A DNA stretch of 64,000 bases from Gemmatimonadota bacterium (GCA_029863245.1 JAOTVV010000003.1:18591-82590), one strand, 5' to 3'; shown: positions 17,027 to 25,221, counted from the stretch's first letter. The notes: a model not told the origin generated them from the letters alone. Program-made: numbers and translations.

Positions 17027-17626
17027 GTGTCGCTAGTCAACTTCACGACCCGCGAGATCACCTGCAAGATCGTCTACTACGGACCGGGGCGGTCCGGAAA
17101 GACGACCAATCTGCAATACATCTATGGGCGGGTCCCCGACGACCGTCGGGGTCGTATGGTCTCGCTCGCCACCGAAACCGAGCGGACGCTGTTCTTCGAC
17201 TTCCTGCCGCTCGAGCTCGGAACCATCTCGGGCTTCACCACCCGGTTTCACCTCTACACGGTTCCGGGCCAGGTATACTACAATTCCACGCGCAAGTTGG
17301 TGCTTCAGGGCGCTGACGGAGTGGTCTTCGTCGCCGACAGTCAGGTTCGGCAATTGGACGAGAACATCGAGAGTCTGCAGAACCTGCAGTCGAACCTCAT
17401 CGAGATGGATGACGATATGCGCTCCATGCCTCTCGTGCTGCAGTACAATAAGCAGGATTTGCCGCCGCAGCTGATTCTCCGCCCACCGGAGCTGGACGAG
17501 GCGCTGAACTTCTGGGGGTTGCCGTCGTTCCCGTCGGATGCGCTACGCGGGCTGGGCGTGTTCGAGACGCTCAAGGCGATCTCGGAACGGGTGCTTCGCA
17601 AGCTCAGCGAGGAGGCGTCGCAGTGA
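17027..17626 (+). CDS. mglA: MglA-family Ras-like GTPase
   Basis: Small GTPase of the MglA family, which sets front-rear polarity in gliding bacteria and also occurs in non-motile lineages. The 199-residue protein shows the P-loop GPGRSGKTT (19-27), the MglA-specific switch II TVPGQVYYNSTRKLVL from T78 (Thr in place of the Asp of DxxG), and NKQD (141-144) for guanine specificity. Start: GTG at 17027, four bases after the preceding stop. It is followed by a GTGA overlap with the tandem DnaA-like gene. Three roadblock-like proteins and two PATAN proteins surround it. No clear gliding or type IV pilus gene is present in the window, so the output of this switch is unknown. Confidence 0.95.
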   Translation: MSLVNFTTREITCKIVYYGPGRSGKTTNLQYIYGRVPDDRRGRMVSLATETERTLFFDFLPLELGTISGFTTRFHLYTVPGQVYYNSTRKLVLQGADGVVFVADSQVRQLDENIESLQNLQSNLIEMDDDMRSMPLVLQYNKQDLPPQLILRPPELDEALNFWGLPSFPSDALRGLGVFETLKAISERVLRKLSEEASQ

Positions 17627-19575
17627 GTGCGGAGCTCAATCCCCGGCTTACGTTCGACGCCTTTGTTGTTGGGGCTGCCAACCGGCTCGCCGTCACCGCT
17701 GCCCGCACGGTGGGGGAGTCACCGGGCACGGCGTACAACCCGTTATTCATCTACGCTCAGAGTGGTCTCGGCAAGACACATCTGCTGACGGCCATCGGGC
17801 ATTTGTCGCGGCGACTCGCCCCCAGTGCGGACGTGGAATACGTCACGCTCGAGGAGTTCGTCGAGTGGTATCAAGCCGCCGTGGCGGCCGGGCAGAGCGA
17901 CGCCCTCCGGAACCGCTTCGCTCGGGTCGACGTCCTGCTCATCGATGACGTGCAGTTCCTCACCCATCGGCGCGAGATGCAGGCCGAGCTTCTGCGCATC
18001 GTGGAACAGGTGCAGGCGGGGAATCGACAGATCGTGCTCACCAGCGACCGCCCCCCCGCCGAGATCCAGGAGCTCGACGAGCGACTGCTGACGCGGTTCG
18101 ACGGCGGCTTGGTGGTGGACATCGACTCCCCCGATTTCGAGACACGGCTCGCGATTCTCAGGCGTCGGGCCTCCGACCGGGGTGTGGCCATCGGCCCCGG
18201 TGTGCTCGAGGTGGTCGCGGGGTTCGAGGTGCAGAACGTGCGCGAGTTGCTCGGGCTGCTGAACCGACTGGTGGCCTATCAGGCGGTGAGCGACGTAGCG
18301 CTCACGGGAGACGTGACCCACCAACTGCTTTCGGGCGAGGCACCGCCTCCCCGACGCCGTGCCCCGATCCCGGAGGTCCGACGGCCCACGGGCGACGAGT
18401 TCGCCGATTTCCTGTCGGGCATCAGCCACACCGTGCACGAGCAGGTTGAGGTGTGGCGCGCGCGCGTGCTGGAAGCGATCAAGCGCTGGGGCGGCGACGG
18501 GTATCGCACGGCGCGGCTGGAGGCACTGCTCCAGCAGGAGGTACCCACGGGGGTCGAGCGGACGGTGCGGGAGTACGAGCGAGACATCGACCGGCTGCGC
18601 GGGTTCCAGCGGGCCATGGCCCGGGTGGATCCCAATCGCGTCAGTGATCCGATCTTCTACGATCCCAATCGTGTCGAGGAGGCGGACAGCGTCGTGCAGA
18701 CTGCCCTAAAGGAGGGTCGTCCACCACCCGGGCCGTCGGGCGCATGGACGCTCGACACGCTCGTGGCGGGAGCAGCGAACAAGGTGGCCCTGAGCGCCGC
18801 CAACGCGGTCATCGCGAGTCCCGGCACGGGGTACAATCCGCTTGTGCTGGTGGGCCCGCCTGGCGTGGGCAAGACGCATCTCCTGCACGGTATCGGGAAT
18901 CAGCTGGCCGGGACCCGCGACGCGCGCGTGGCCTGCCTGTCGGCGCAGCAGTTCGTCGACGAGCTGCTCGACGCGATCGATGGAGATCGAGTCGAGGCGT
19001 GGCGCAAGCGCTATCGCAGCGCCACGGCCCTGCTGCTGGACGACATCCACCTCCTGGCGGGCAAGGAGCGGTCGCAACAGGAGCTCTTCCACCTCTACAA
19101 CGCGCTGCTCGAAGACCAGCGCCAGTTGATTCTCACGCTCGTCAGTCCTCCGCACGAGATCCAGGGGCTGGAGGCTCGGCTCGTCTCCCGGTTGGAGGCC
19201 GGCCTGGTGGCCGAGTTGTCGGCGCCCGACCGGGAGCTCCGGCACGGGATCGTGCGCCGCAAGCTCAAGGCGAAATACCCGGACGTAGAACCCGAATTGG
19301 TCGAGTACGTGGCCGATCGACCGGCCGACTCGATCCGCACTGTGCTCAATGCGGTGCAGCGAGTCATTCGCGCGGCCGAGGCGCAGGGCGAGACACCGAC
19401 AGCCGCGTTTGCCAAGGCCCTGCTCGAGGGCGCTACGCCAGCCACGTCGCGGGTGGCCCGGCGCGTGCGCACTAGCGGGGTGCTCATCTCGCCGATCAGC
19501 AACGTGCGTAGTCGCGAAAAAGTCGTCTGGGAGTGGCCGTATCCCGAAGAACGTGTGATCGAGGAATTCGCCTAG
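17623..19575 (+). CDS. Tandem DnaA-like AAA+ ATPase without DNA-binding domain
   Basis: A 650-residue protein with two DnaA domain-III-like modules. Module 1 (about 1-235): LNPRLTFDAFVVGAANRLA, Walker A GLGKT 48-52, Walker B LLIDD 105-109, sensor 1 LTSD 139-142, arginine finger R158 (TRFDGGL), sensor 2 NVRELLGLLNRL from 205. Module 2 (about 374-600): WTLDTLVAGAANKVA, Walker A GVGKT 414-418, Walker B LLLDD 470-474, R523 (SRLEAGL), IRTVLNAVQRV from 571. The linker 236-373 is partly coiled coil. The DnaA domain IV helix-turn-helix is missing, so this is not the replication initiator. GTG start overlaps mglA by four bases. It might be an Hda- or loader-like regulator or an assembly ATPase of the MglA complex; the function is unknown. 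Confidence 0.85.
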   Translation: MSAELNPRLTFDAFVVGAANRLAVTAARTVGESPGTAYNPLFIYAQSGLGKTHLLTAIGHLSRRLAPSADVEYVTLEEFVEWYQAAVAAGQSDALRNRFARVDVLLIDDVQFLTHRREMQAELLRIVEQVQAGNRQIVLTSDRPPAEIQELDERLLTRFDGGLVVDIDSPDFETRLAILRRRASDRGVAIGPGVLEVVAGFEVQNVRELLGLLNRLVAYQAVSDVALTGDVTHQLLSGEAPPPRRRAPIPEVRRPTGDEFADFLSGISHTVHEQVEVWRARVLEAIKRWGGDGYRTARLEALLQQEVPTGVERTVREYERDIDRLRGFQRAMARVDPNRVSDPIFYDPNRVEEADSVVQTALKEGRPPPGPSGAWTLDTLVAGAANKVALSAANAVIASPGTGYNPLVLVGPPGVGKTHLLHGIGNQLAGTRDARVACLSAQQFVDELLDAIDGDRVEAWRKRYRSATALLLDDIHLLAGKERSQQELFHLYNALLEDQRQLILTLVSPPHEIQGLEARLVSRLEAGLVAELSAPDRELRHGIVRRKLKAKYPDVEPELVEYVADRPADSIRTVLNAVQRVIRAAEAQGETPTAAFAKALLEGATPATSRVARRVRTSGVLISPISNVRSREKVVWEWPYPEERVIEEFA

Positions 19576-21194
19576 TGGCCATCAAAGGGAGTCTCAAGGA
19601 AGCGTCGTTGGCGGACGTACTGCAGCTGCTGTCGCTGGGTCAGAAGACCGGGTGTCTCACGGTCACCGACCGGACCAATCTGGGCTACATCTACTTCGAC
19701 AAGGGTCGAATCGCGTATGCCTCGATCGTGAACCGGCTCGATCGTATCGGCGACCTACTGCTGCGCAACGGCCGAGTCACCAGGGATGCACTCGCCGAGG
19801 CTATCGAGCTGCAGTCCAAACACCGCGATCGGCGGCTCGGAGGGATCCTCGTCTCACAGGGATCGATCTCGCAGCAGGACCTCGAGAGCGTGGTGCGGGT
19901 TCAGATCGAGGAGGCGGTGTACCACCTCTTCACCTGGACCCGCGGCAACTTCACGTTCGAGACCGATGTGCGGCCGGACGATCAGGACTTCCAGGTGAAC
20001 ATCAATCCGGAATCGCTGCTGCTCGAGGGCGCACGCCGCATCGACGAGTGGAGCCTCATCGAGAAGAAGATTCCCTCGTTCGACATCATCTTCACCGTAG
20101 ACCGCGAGCGCGTGGCGAACTCCGACGTGACGCTCACCGCCGAGCAGGAGCGGCTGTTGCCACTCCTCGACGGCTCCAGGGACGTGTCGGCGGTCATCGC
20201 CGATTCCGGCCTGATCGAATTCGAAGTGGGCAAGGCGCTTTACGGGCTCGTGACCGCTGGCTTCCTGCACCGGACGGGCCGCAGCCAGGCGCCGCGACCC
20301 CCCGTGGCGGGCGGGGCCCGGGCCGACGAGCATCGCAACTTGGGCGTGGCCTTCTACCGAACGACGATGCTCGACGAGGCGACACGCGAGTTTCGCCGGG
20401 TGGTCGAGCTGCTTCCCAATGACGGGGGCGCGTTCTTCTATCTCGGGCTGATCGCGCTCAAGCAGGGTCACTGGGAAGCGGCGGCGGCCTACTTCACGCA
20501 GGCCTTGGATCACGGAGGCCCGCGCGCCGCGGCGCTGTCCAACCTCGCCTTGAGCCATGAGAAGGCTGGCCGGTTCGATGAGGCGGAGAATGCCTACTCG
20601 GAAGCGGCGGCGCTCGCGCCGAACGAGCCACGGGTTCTGACGGGATGGGGCATCGGAGCGCTCCATCGCGGCGACTTCGAGGTCGCCGTTGGGCGGCTGG
20701 ACCAGGCCCGTGACGCGGTCGGCGAGCAGCGCCTCAGACCTCTGTGGTACTGGGCACGCTCCCTGTCTGCCGCAGCATTGGATCGGCTCGACGAGGCCGA
20801 AGCGCTGTTGCGCGAAGGGCTCGCGATTCACCCCGATCATGTCGTGCTCGCCAACAACCTGGCGGTGCTGCTCGAGACGCGGGGCGATGTGGAGGAGGCT
20901 GCCGGGCTCCTCCGGGCAACCGCGGCGGACGAGCACGTGATCCCGCAGGTGTCCAAGAACCTCGGCGACCTGCTGTACCGCGCGGCTCGCTACGACGACG
21001 CGTGGGAAGCCTATCAGCGGGCCGTTCGCCTCCAACCCACGCTGGGCGACGATGTGTATTTCCGTTTGGGAAACATCGCGTACAAGCGACAGGACCGGCA
21101 GCTCGCGACCGAGTACTGGAACCGCGCGCTCGAACTCAACCCCAAGCACGAACTCGCGCGAACGAATCTCGAGACGGTGAGCGCTCTCTCATGA
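19575..21194 (+). CDS. PATAN (DUF4388) and TPR protein
   Basis: From the GTG at 19575 (sharing one base with the preceding TAG) the protein has 539 residues. Residues 1-150 are a DUF4388/PATAN domain (MAIKGSLKEASLADVLQLLSLGQKTGCLTV, YIYFDKGRIAYASIV, GGILVSQGSISQQDLESVVRVQIEEAVYHLF), clearly related to the gene at 14267. A winged-helix-like stretch follows (about 185-240), then roughly eight TPR units to the C terminus. No signal peptide or membrane segment is seen. In DUF4388 proteins the segment VRVQIEEAVYHLFTWTRGNFTFE is typical. The domain plan and position suggest an effector or scaffold of the MglA module. Confidence 0.86.
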   Translation: MAIKGSLKEASLADVLQLLSLGQKTGCLTVTDRTNLGYIYFDKGRIAYASIVNRLDRIGDLLLRNGRVTRDALAEAIELQSKHRDRRLGGILVSQGSISQQDLESVVRVQIEEAVYHLFTWTRGNFTFETDVRPDDQDFQVNINPESLLLEGARRIDEWSLIEKKIPSFDIIFTVDRERVANSDVTLTAEQERLLPLLDGSRDVSAVIADSGLIEFEVGKALYGLVTAGFLHRTGRSQAPRPPVAGGARADEHRNLGVAFYRTTMLDEATREFRRVVELLPNDGGAFFYLGLIALKQGHWEAAAAYFTQALDHGGPRAAALSNLALSHEKAGRFDEAENAYSEAAALAPNEPRVLTGWGIGALHRGDFEVAVGRLDQARDAVGEQRLRPLWYWARSLSAAALDRLDEAEALLREGLAIHPDHVVLANNLAVLLETRGDVEEAAGLLRATAADEHVIPQVSKNLGDLLYRAARYDDAWEAYQRAVRLQPTLGDDVYFRLGNIAYKRQDRQLATEYWNRALELNPKHELARTNLETVSALS

Positions 21195-21228
21195 GGACGT
21201 GGACGGGCGGCCGCCACCGGAGGCCACA

Positions 21229-22089
21229 ATGACCGACGCATCGATCACGTCCCTACGGGCGACGTTCGACGCGATCGCTCGTCGTCTCGATCAGGTACGC
21301 ACGGGTGAGGACCGAGAACGAGTGAAGCGGGAGATCATCCAGCTGTTCAAAATGGTGGATCAGACCATCGTCGATCTGACCACCCTGAAGGAGGACATCC
21401 GCCTCCTCGTCGACAAATACAAGCGACTCGCGCAGAGCGAGATGAGCGACCAGGTACCTGGGTTTCACGGGAGCGCGCCCGCGGTCCATGCGGATCACAT
21501 TGGCGCATCGACCTTCATCGAGAAGGGGTGGAGCCTCATCGCGCTCGGCGACTACCCGGGGGCGATTCAGGCCCTCACCAAGGCGCTCTCGCTGTCGCCC
21601 AACGACAGCCAGGCCGAGTCGCTGCTCGGGTGGGCCCAGATGCTCCATGAGGAGTACGACGCCGCGCTCGGCACCTTCCAGAAGGTGCTCACGCGCGAGC
21701 CGGGCAATTCCCTCGCGCAAATCAACGTTGGGTACATCTGTCTCAAGAAGCAGATGTTCGGTGAGGCAATCGAGCATCTCTCGAAAGCCATTCGACTCGA
21801 TAACGACAAGAAGGCGACCCTCTACGCGCACTACTATCTGGGCCTCGTCTATCTCGCCCGCGACATGCTCGACGATGCCCAGACCTTCTTCGAGAAGACA
21901 CTGAAACTCGGCCCCAACCTCATCGAGGCCTACTACGAGCTGGGACGGGTGCAGTGGTTTGCAGGTGACCGCGAGGGGGCGGGCCGGACGTGGGAGCAGG
22001 GCTTCCAGGCCAACAAGTTCAATCCGTGGGGCAAGCGCTGCCGGGAGATGCTCGAGCTGGCCGCGGCCGGACGGGAGCCTCCACGCTAG
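21229..22089 (+). CDS. TPR-repeat protein with N-terminal helical domain
   Basis: A 286-residue protein. Residues 1-75 form a charged helical segment (RERVKREIIQLFKMVDQTIVDLTTLKEDIRLLVDKYKRLAQ). Residues 95-270 hold five TPR units (FIEKGWSLIALGDYPGAIQALTKALSLSP and so on). The ATG at 21229 is preferred because GGAGG lies five bases upstream; an in-frame ATG ten codons earlier is less likely. It follows the PATAN/TPR gene by 34 bases on the same strand and probably belongs to the same transcript. The protein appears cytoplasmic. Function is unknown beyond scaffold-type TPR contacts. Confidence 0.85.
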   Translation: MTDASITSLRATFDAIARRLDQVRTGEDRERVKREIIQLFKMVDQTIVDLTTLKEDIRLLVDKYKRLAQSEMSDQVPGFHGSAPAVHADHIGASTFIEKGWSLIALGDYPGAIQALTKALSLSPNDSQAESLLGWAQMLHEEYDAALGTFQKVLTREPGNSLAQINVGYICLKKQMFGEAIEHLSKAIRLDNDKKATLYAHYYLGLVYLARDMLDDAQTFFEKTLKLGPNLIEAYYELGRVQWFAGDREGAGRTWEQGFQANKFNPWGKRCREMLELAAAGREPPR

Positions 22090-22100
22090 TTCCCCTGCTC

Positions 22101-22952
22101 GTGATCCTGCTTCAGGCCACGACGCCCAACGTCGTACACGTGGGGCGAGTGAGCGTCGTGTATTGGTCGGGCTCGGAACGGTCGGCCACGACGTTGGCGG
22201 AGATGGCAGATCGCATGAATCGCTGGCCGGGACTGCCCGACGCGCCGGCGCTGCGCATTCGCATCATTCTGAGCGCTAACGATCGGCAGTTCGATTCGCT
22301 GACCGCGGGCCGGATACCCGAGTGGGGAGCCGCGGCCACGTTTCCGGCCACGCGCACCATCGTGCTCAAGCCGACGCCCGACTTCCAGCGCGTGCTCCGC
22401 CACGAGGTCGCGCATCTCGCGCTGCACAGCGCGGTACGGCGCGTCCCCCGGTGGTTCGACGAGGGCTACGCGGCGCGTGCGGCCGGGGAGTGGGACCGCC
22501 TCGAAGCCCTGCGGGTGAACTGGGCCCTGTTGCGAGGCGTCGGGCCGTCCTTGGACGAGTTGAACCGGTACCTCCGGTCCACTGGCCGGCCGGCCGAGGC
22601 GGAAGCGTCCTATGCGCTGGCGACGTCGGCGGTTCTCTATCTCGAGCGACTCGGCGGAGACCGAGGGCTCGAACCGCTCCTTACCACGCTCGCGAGCACG
22701 GCGGATTTCGACCTCGCTCTACGGGCCACGCACCAGCTCACGCTGGGCCAGTTCGAGACACTCTGGCGGAAGGACCTTCGCAAACGCTATGGTTGGCTGT
22801 TGTTGGTCACGTCGCTGAGCCTGTTCTGGGGCTTTGTGGCCCTGATTCTCGTGGCGCTGTGGACCCGTCGCAGGCACCGGGATCGGCTTCGCCGTGAGGC
22901 CTTGGATGAGGGTTGGGTCGTGCCAGTGGACGAGTGGAATCCGCAGGCGTGA
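22101..22952 (+). CDS. Membrane-anchored zinc metallopeptidase, peptidase-MA-like
   Basis: Contains the gluzincin signature HEVAH followed by WFDEGYAARAAGEW, matching the peptidase_MA-like family (zinc ligands from HExxH plus a downstream Glu). A C-terminal transmembrane segment (LLLVTSLSLFWGFVALILVALW) is followed by a basic tail, so the peptidase domain probably faces the periplasm. The start is uncertain. GTG at 22101 leaves only a short hydrophobic N terminus, while the frame upstream encodes STLVPLLVILLQA, a better signal peptide, but has no canonical start in a good place (GTG 22026 lies inside the preceding gene). A GGGAG at 22073 precedes an ACG and a CTA, neither a usual start. Substrate is unknown. 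Confidence 0.72.
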   Translation: MILLQATTPNVVHVGRVSVVYWSGSERSATTLAEMADRMNRWPGLPDAPALRIRIILSANDRQFDSLTAGRIPEWGAAATFPATRTIVLKPTPDFQRVLRHEVAHLALHSAVRRVPRWFDEGYAARAAGEWDRLEALRVNWALLRGVGPSLDELNRYLRSTGRPAEAEASYALATSAVLYLERLGGDRGLEPLLTTLASTADFDLALRATHQLTLGQFETLWRKDLRKRYGWLLLVTSLSLFWGFVALILVALWTRRRHRDRLRREALDEGWVVPVDEWNPQA

Positions 22953-22970
22953 CGGCAGCAGCTCGAATTC

Positions 22971-22999
22971 TTGACGCTCATGGAACCTGCCATTAGGCT
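22971..22999 (+). promoter_or_regulatory. Promoter of the small membrane protein and tRNA-Val unit
   Basis: TTGACG at 22971-22976 and TAGGCT at 22994-22999 are spaced exactly 17 bases. The ATG at 23008 is eight bases past the -10, so the transcript should start at or just before the ATG. No Shine-Dalgarno fits in that space. Confidence 0.6.
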
Positions 23000-23007
23000 G
23001 AGGGTCT

Positions 23008-23193
23008 ATGATCAATAGGGCGGAGTCGCCGGCACGGCTGCAGTTTCGCCGACGCAACGTGGTGCTACTGAGCGCGGCGGTCGTCTCGCTGGCGGTGGGG
23101 TACTATCTCCTCGCGCAGGGGGATACCGGGCTGGCCCCGATGTTGCTGGTTCTGGGCTATTGTATTCTGTTCCCGTTGGGGCTGGCGCTGTAA
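23008..23193 (+). CDS. Small two-helix membrane protein
   Basis: A 61-residue protein with a basic N terminus (about 1-16, ARLQFRRRN) and two hydrophobic helices (about 18-36 and 42-61), resembling the small DUF3098-like membrane proteins of other phyla. It has its own promoter and probably a leaderless mRNA. Its stop codon is nine bases before tRNA-Val, with no terminator between. The function is unknown. Size, composition and a promoter with consensus spacing argue that it is real and not a chance ORF. Confidence 0.7.
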   Translation: MINRAESPARLQFRRRNVVLLSAAVVSLAVGYYLLAQGDTGLAPMLLVLGYCILFPLGLAL

Positions 23194-23202
23194 GGGCCCG
23201 AG

Positions 23203-23276
23203 GGGCGAATAGCTCAGGGGTGCAGAGCGCCTGCCTTACAAGCAGGAAGTCGGGGGTTCGAATCCCTCTTCGCCCA
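23203..23276 (+). tRNA. tRNA-Val (anticodon UAC)
   Basis: The acceptor GGGCGAA pairs with TTCGCCC; the D stem GCTC/GAGC, anticodon stem CCTGC/GCAGG with loop CTTACAA, and T arm with TTCGAAT are all present. The anticodon is UAC, reading GUA and probably GUG. The discriminator base is A, and CCA is not encoded. It lies nine bases after a small membrane-protein gene and 45 bases before the start of the next CDS, without an obvious terminator on either side, so it may be processed from a longer mRNA. Confidence 0.96.
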
Positions 23277-23321
23277 TGTGGAGCTGAATGTGAATTGCTG
23301 GAACGCGGGAGGGTTGTCACC

Positions 23322-25070
23322 GTGCAGTTGATACCTTCGAGGGTGCGCCAAGGACTGATCGTGCTGGGGGCGATCGTGCTCCTCGCCGGCCACGCGCCGC
23401 GCGTCGAGGCGCAGCTTGCGCTGCCACGATCAGACGAGCGGTTCCTCTTTCTCATCCCGAGCCCCGCTCCCGGTACGGACTCGAGCTTCGTGGTGGCACT
23501 GGCCGACGAAGTTCGGACACGTCTCCGCAACAAGATGCGGCACAAGCTGATTGTCATCGAGAGTCGCCAGGTCTGCGAGGTCCTCGAGCAGTCGGCCTAC
23601 AACTGCACGACGATCCTCAGTCCCGCCGACGCCGACCGGCTCGCGCGAGCGCTACAATCGGACGTGTATGTCACAGGCTCCGTGAGGCACGAGGGGCCGA
23701 CCCCCGTCGGGCTGTTCCGGCTCGTCGACATCGGAAATTCCGGACTGTCTGGGTGGACCACGGTGCGGGGCACGCCGGGCGATCCGGCACGCTCGTTCGC
23801 CCAGGCCGTGGTCGACACGTTGGAGAATCAGGTCCGCGCCGCTGAACACGCGCGGGAGTGCTCTGATCGCATGGGGCGCGGTGACTTCCGCGAAGCGCGG
23901 GAGCGGGCCGAGCGCGCATTCCGGATTTATCCCAATCACCCGGCGGCGGCGCTGTGCGCGGAGGTGGTGTCGGAGGCGCTGCGGCAGCCACCCGACAGTC
24001 AGATCGCCTATCTCCGCCGGGCAGTGCGAGGCGACTCGCTGCTGCCGAAAGCGTGGGAGCGGCTGGGACGACTCCACCAACAGACCGGGGATTCCACGGC
24101 CGCCCTCGACGCGTTTGCTGAGCAGAGCCTGCTCGACAGCGGCAATCGCGATCTCCGGCTGGGCGTTGTCGCCGGCGCCATCACGCTCCGGCGATTCGAT
24201 GTCGCGCAGCAACTGGCCGACGATTGGCTCGGACGCAGCCCGACCGATCTCGGGTTTATGCAGCTCAAGGCGCGCGCGTGCGTCGAGGGCGGCGCGTGGG
24301 ACTGCGCGCTCGAGGCGCTGGCCGCCCAATTCGAGGTGGATTCGACGCTCGCCAAGGACACGGTGTTCTACCAACAGATCATCGGCGCGGCCCAGGCGCT
24401 TGGCAACGTCGAGGCGCAGCTGGAGTGGTCGGCTCGCGCGATGGTGGAAGTCCCAGGCTCGGCGTCGCTGCTGCGGGCCCACGCGAGCGCGCTCGCGGCG
24501 GCCGGCATGTCCGATTCGGTCGTCCGAGTCTACGATCACCTGCTGCAACTCGATCCGACGGATTACCGGAGCGCGCTGGCGGGTGCACGAGTCCTGTTGG
24601 AGGACCTGCCGATCGACACGATCGTTCCGCTCGACACCGCCCGCTTGCTGAAGGGGATCGGGTTCTTGGATCGGGCCACGCAGGCGACGCGGGACACGGC
24701 GGTGCTCTTGAACGTCGCCGCGACCCAGTATCAGCAGGGCTCCGCGCTGGTGCAGGTGCGTAAGGCGATCCCCACCGCCGTGAGTCTCTTGCAGAAGGCC
24801 ATCGCGAACGATCTTCAGGGCCGGCTGACGCAGCAGACGAATTTCTTCCTCGGCCTCGGGTTGATGTTCCGGATCTTCGAGTTCGATCCGCAGGTGGTCG
24901 AGACGAAGTCCTGCCAGCTCGTGGACGACGAGGCCCAAATGATCGCCCAGGGGAAGCGGGCGCTGCAGCTCTCCGGGGTGGGTGCAGAGCGAACCGCCCC
25001 GTACATGCAGCAGTTCCAGAACTTCGAGCAGCGAATTCCGCAGCTCAAGCGGGCCTTTGAGTGCCGTTAG
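23322..25070 (+). CDS. Exported TPR-containing protein
   Basis: From the GTG at 23322 (GGAGGG eight bases upstream) the protein has 582 residues. It starts with a signal peptide (MQLIPSRVRQGLIVLGAIVLLAGHAPRVEAQ, cleavage after about residue 30). Residues 40-170 form an alpha/beta segment of the kind that finds FlgO- or TolB-like periplasmic proteins (FVVALADEVRTRLRNKMRHKLIVIESRQVCEVL...DVYVTGSV). From about 180 to the end it is TPR-like. Several Cys are present, fitting a periplasmic location. The longer open frame upstream runs through tRNA-Val and is not coding. Function is unknown; the context is between two tRNAs just before the division cluster. Confidence 0.82.
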   Translation: MQLIPSRVRQGLIVLGAIVLLAGHAPRVEAQLALPRSDERFLFLIPSPAPGTDSSFVVALADEVRTRLRNKMRHKLIVIESRQVCEVLEQSAYNCTTILSPADADRLARALQSDVYVTGSVRHEGPTPVGLFRLVDIGNSGLSGWTTVRGTPGDPARSFAQAVVDTLENQVRAAEHARECSDRMGRGDFREARERAERAFRIYPNHPAAALCAEVVSEALRQPPDSQIAYLRRAVRGDSLLPKAWERLGRLHQQTGDSTAALDAFAEQSLLDSGNRDLRLGVVAGAITLRRFDVAQQLADDWLGRSPTDLGFMQLKARACVEGGAWDCALEALAAQFEVDSTLAKDTVFYQQIIGAAQALGNVEAQLEWSARAMVEVPGSASLLRAHASALAAAGMSDSVVRVYDHLLQLDPTDYRSALAGARVLLEDLPIDTIVPLDTARLLKGIGFLDRATQATRDTAVLLNVAATQYQQGSALVQVRKAIPTAVSLLQKAIANDLQGRLTQQTNFFLGLGLMFRIFEFDPQVVETKSCQLVDDEAQMIAQGKRALQLSGVGAERTAPYMQQFQNFEQRIPQLKRAFECR

Positions 25071-25074
25071 GCGC

Positions 25075-25103
25075 TTGAATTCGTGTGGGACCCCGTCTAC
25101 ATT
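25075..25103 (+). promoter_or_regulatory. Promoter of tRNA-Asp
   Basis: TTGAAT at 25075-25080 and TACATT at 25098-25103 are separated by exactly 17 bases. The mature tRNA begins at 25122, leaving a leader of about 12 bases. It overlaps no coding sequence. Confidence 0.65.
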
Positions 25104-25121
25104 CCAAAGCTACTGTAGACT

Positions 25122-25195
25122 GGGGCTGTAGCTCAGCTGGTTAGAGTGCCGGTCTGTCACACCGGAGGCCGCGGGTTCAAGTCCCGTCAGCCCCG
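25122..25195 (+). tRNA. tRNA-Asp (anticodon GUC)
   Basis: The acceptor GGGGCTG pairs with CAGCCCC; the D stem GCTC/GAGT, anticodon stem CCGGT/ACCGG with loop CTGTCAC, and T arm with TTCAAGT are present. The anticodon is GUC. Discriminator G is the identity base expected for tRNA-Asp. CCA is not encoded. It has its own promoter upstream and a strong terminator at 25222-25262, so it is a monocistronic unit just before the dcw cluster. Confidence 0.97.
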
Positions 25196-25221
25196 CTCGA
25201 ACGAGAACAGAGGTAGATGCC

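Noticed and set aside
17623..19575. That this is the replication initiator dnaA or an origin lies nearby
   Set aside because: The protein lacks domain IV, no dnaN or recF is adjacent, and no cluster of DnaA boxes was seen.
23160..23321. Long open frame joining the exported TPR protein to bases upstream of tRNA-Val
   Set aside because: It reads through the tRNA gene; the GTG at 23322 with GGAGGG and a signal peptide is the proper start.
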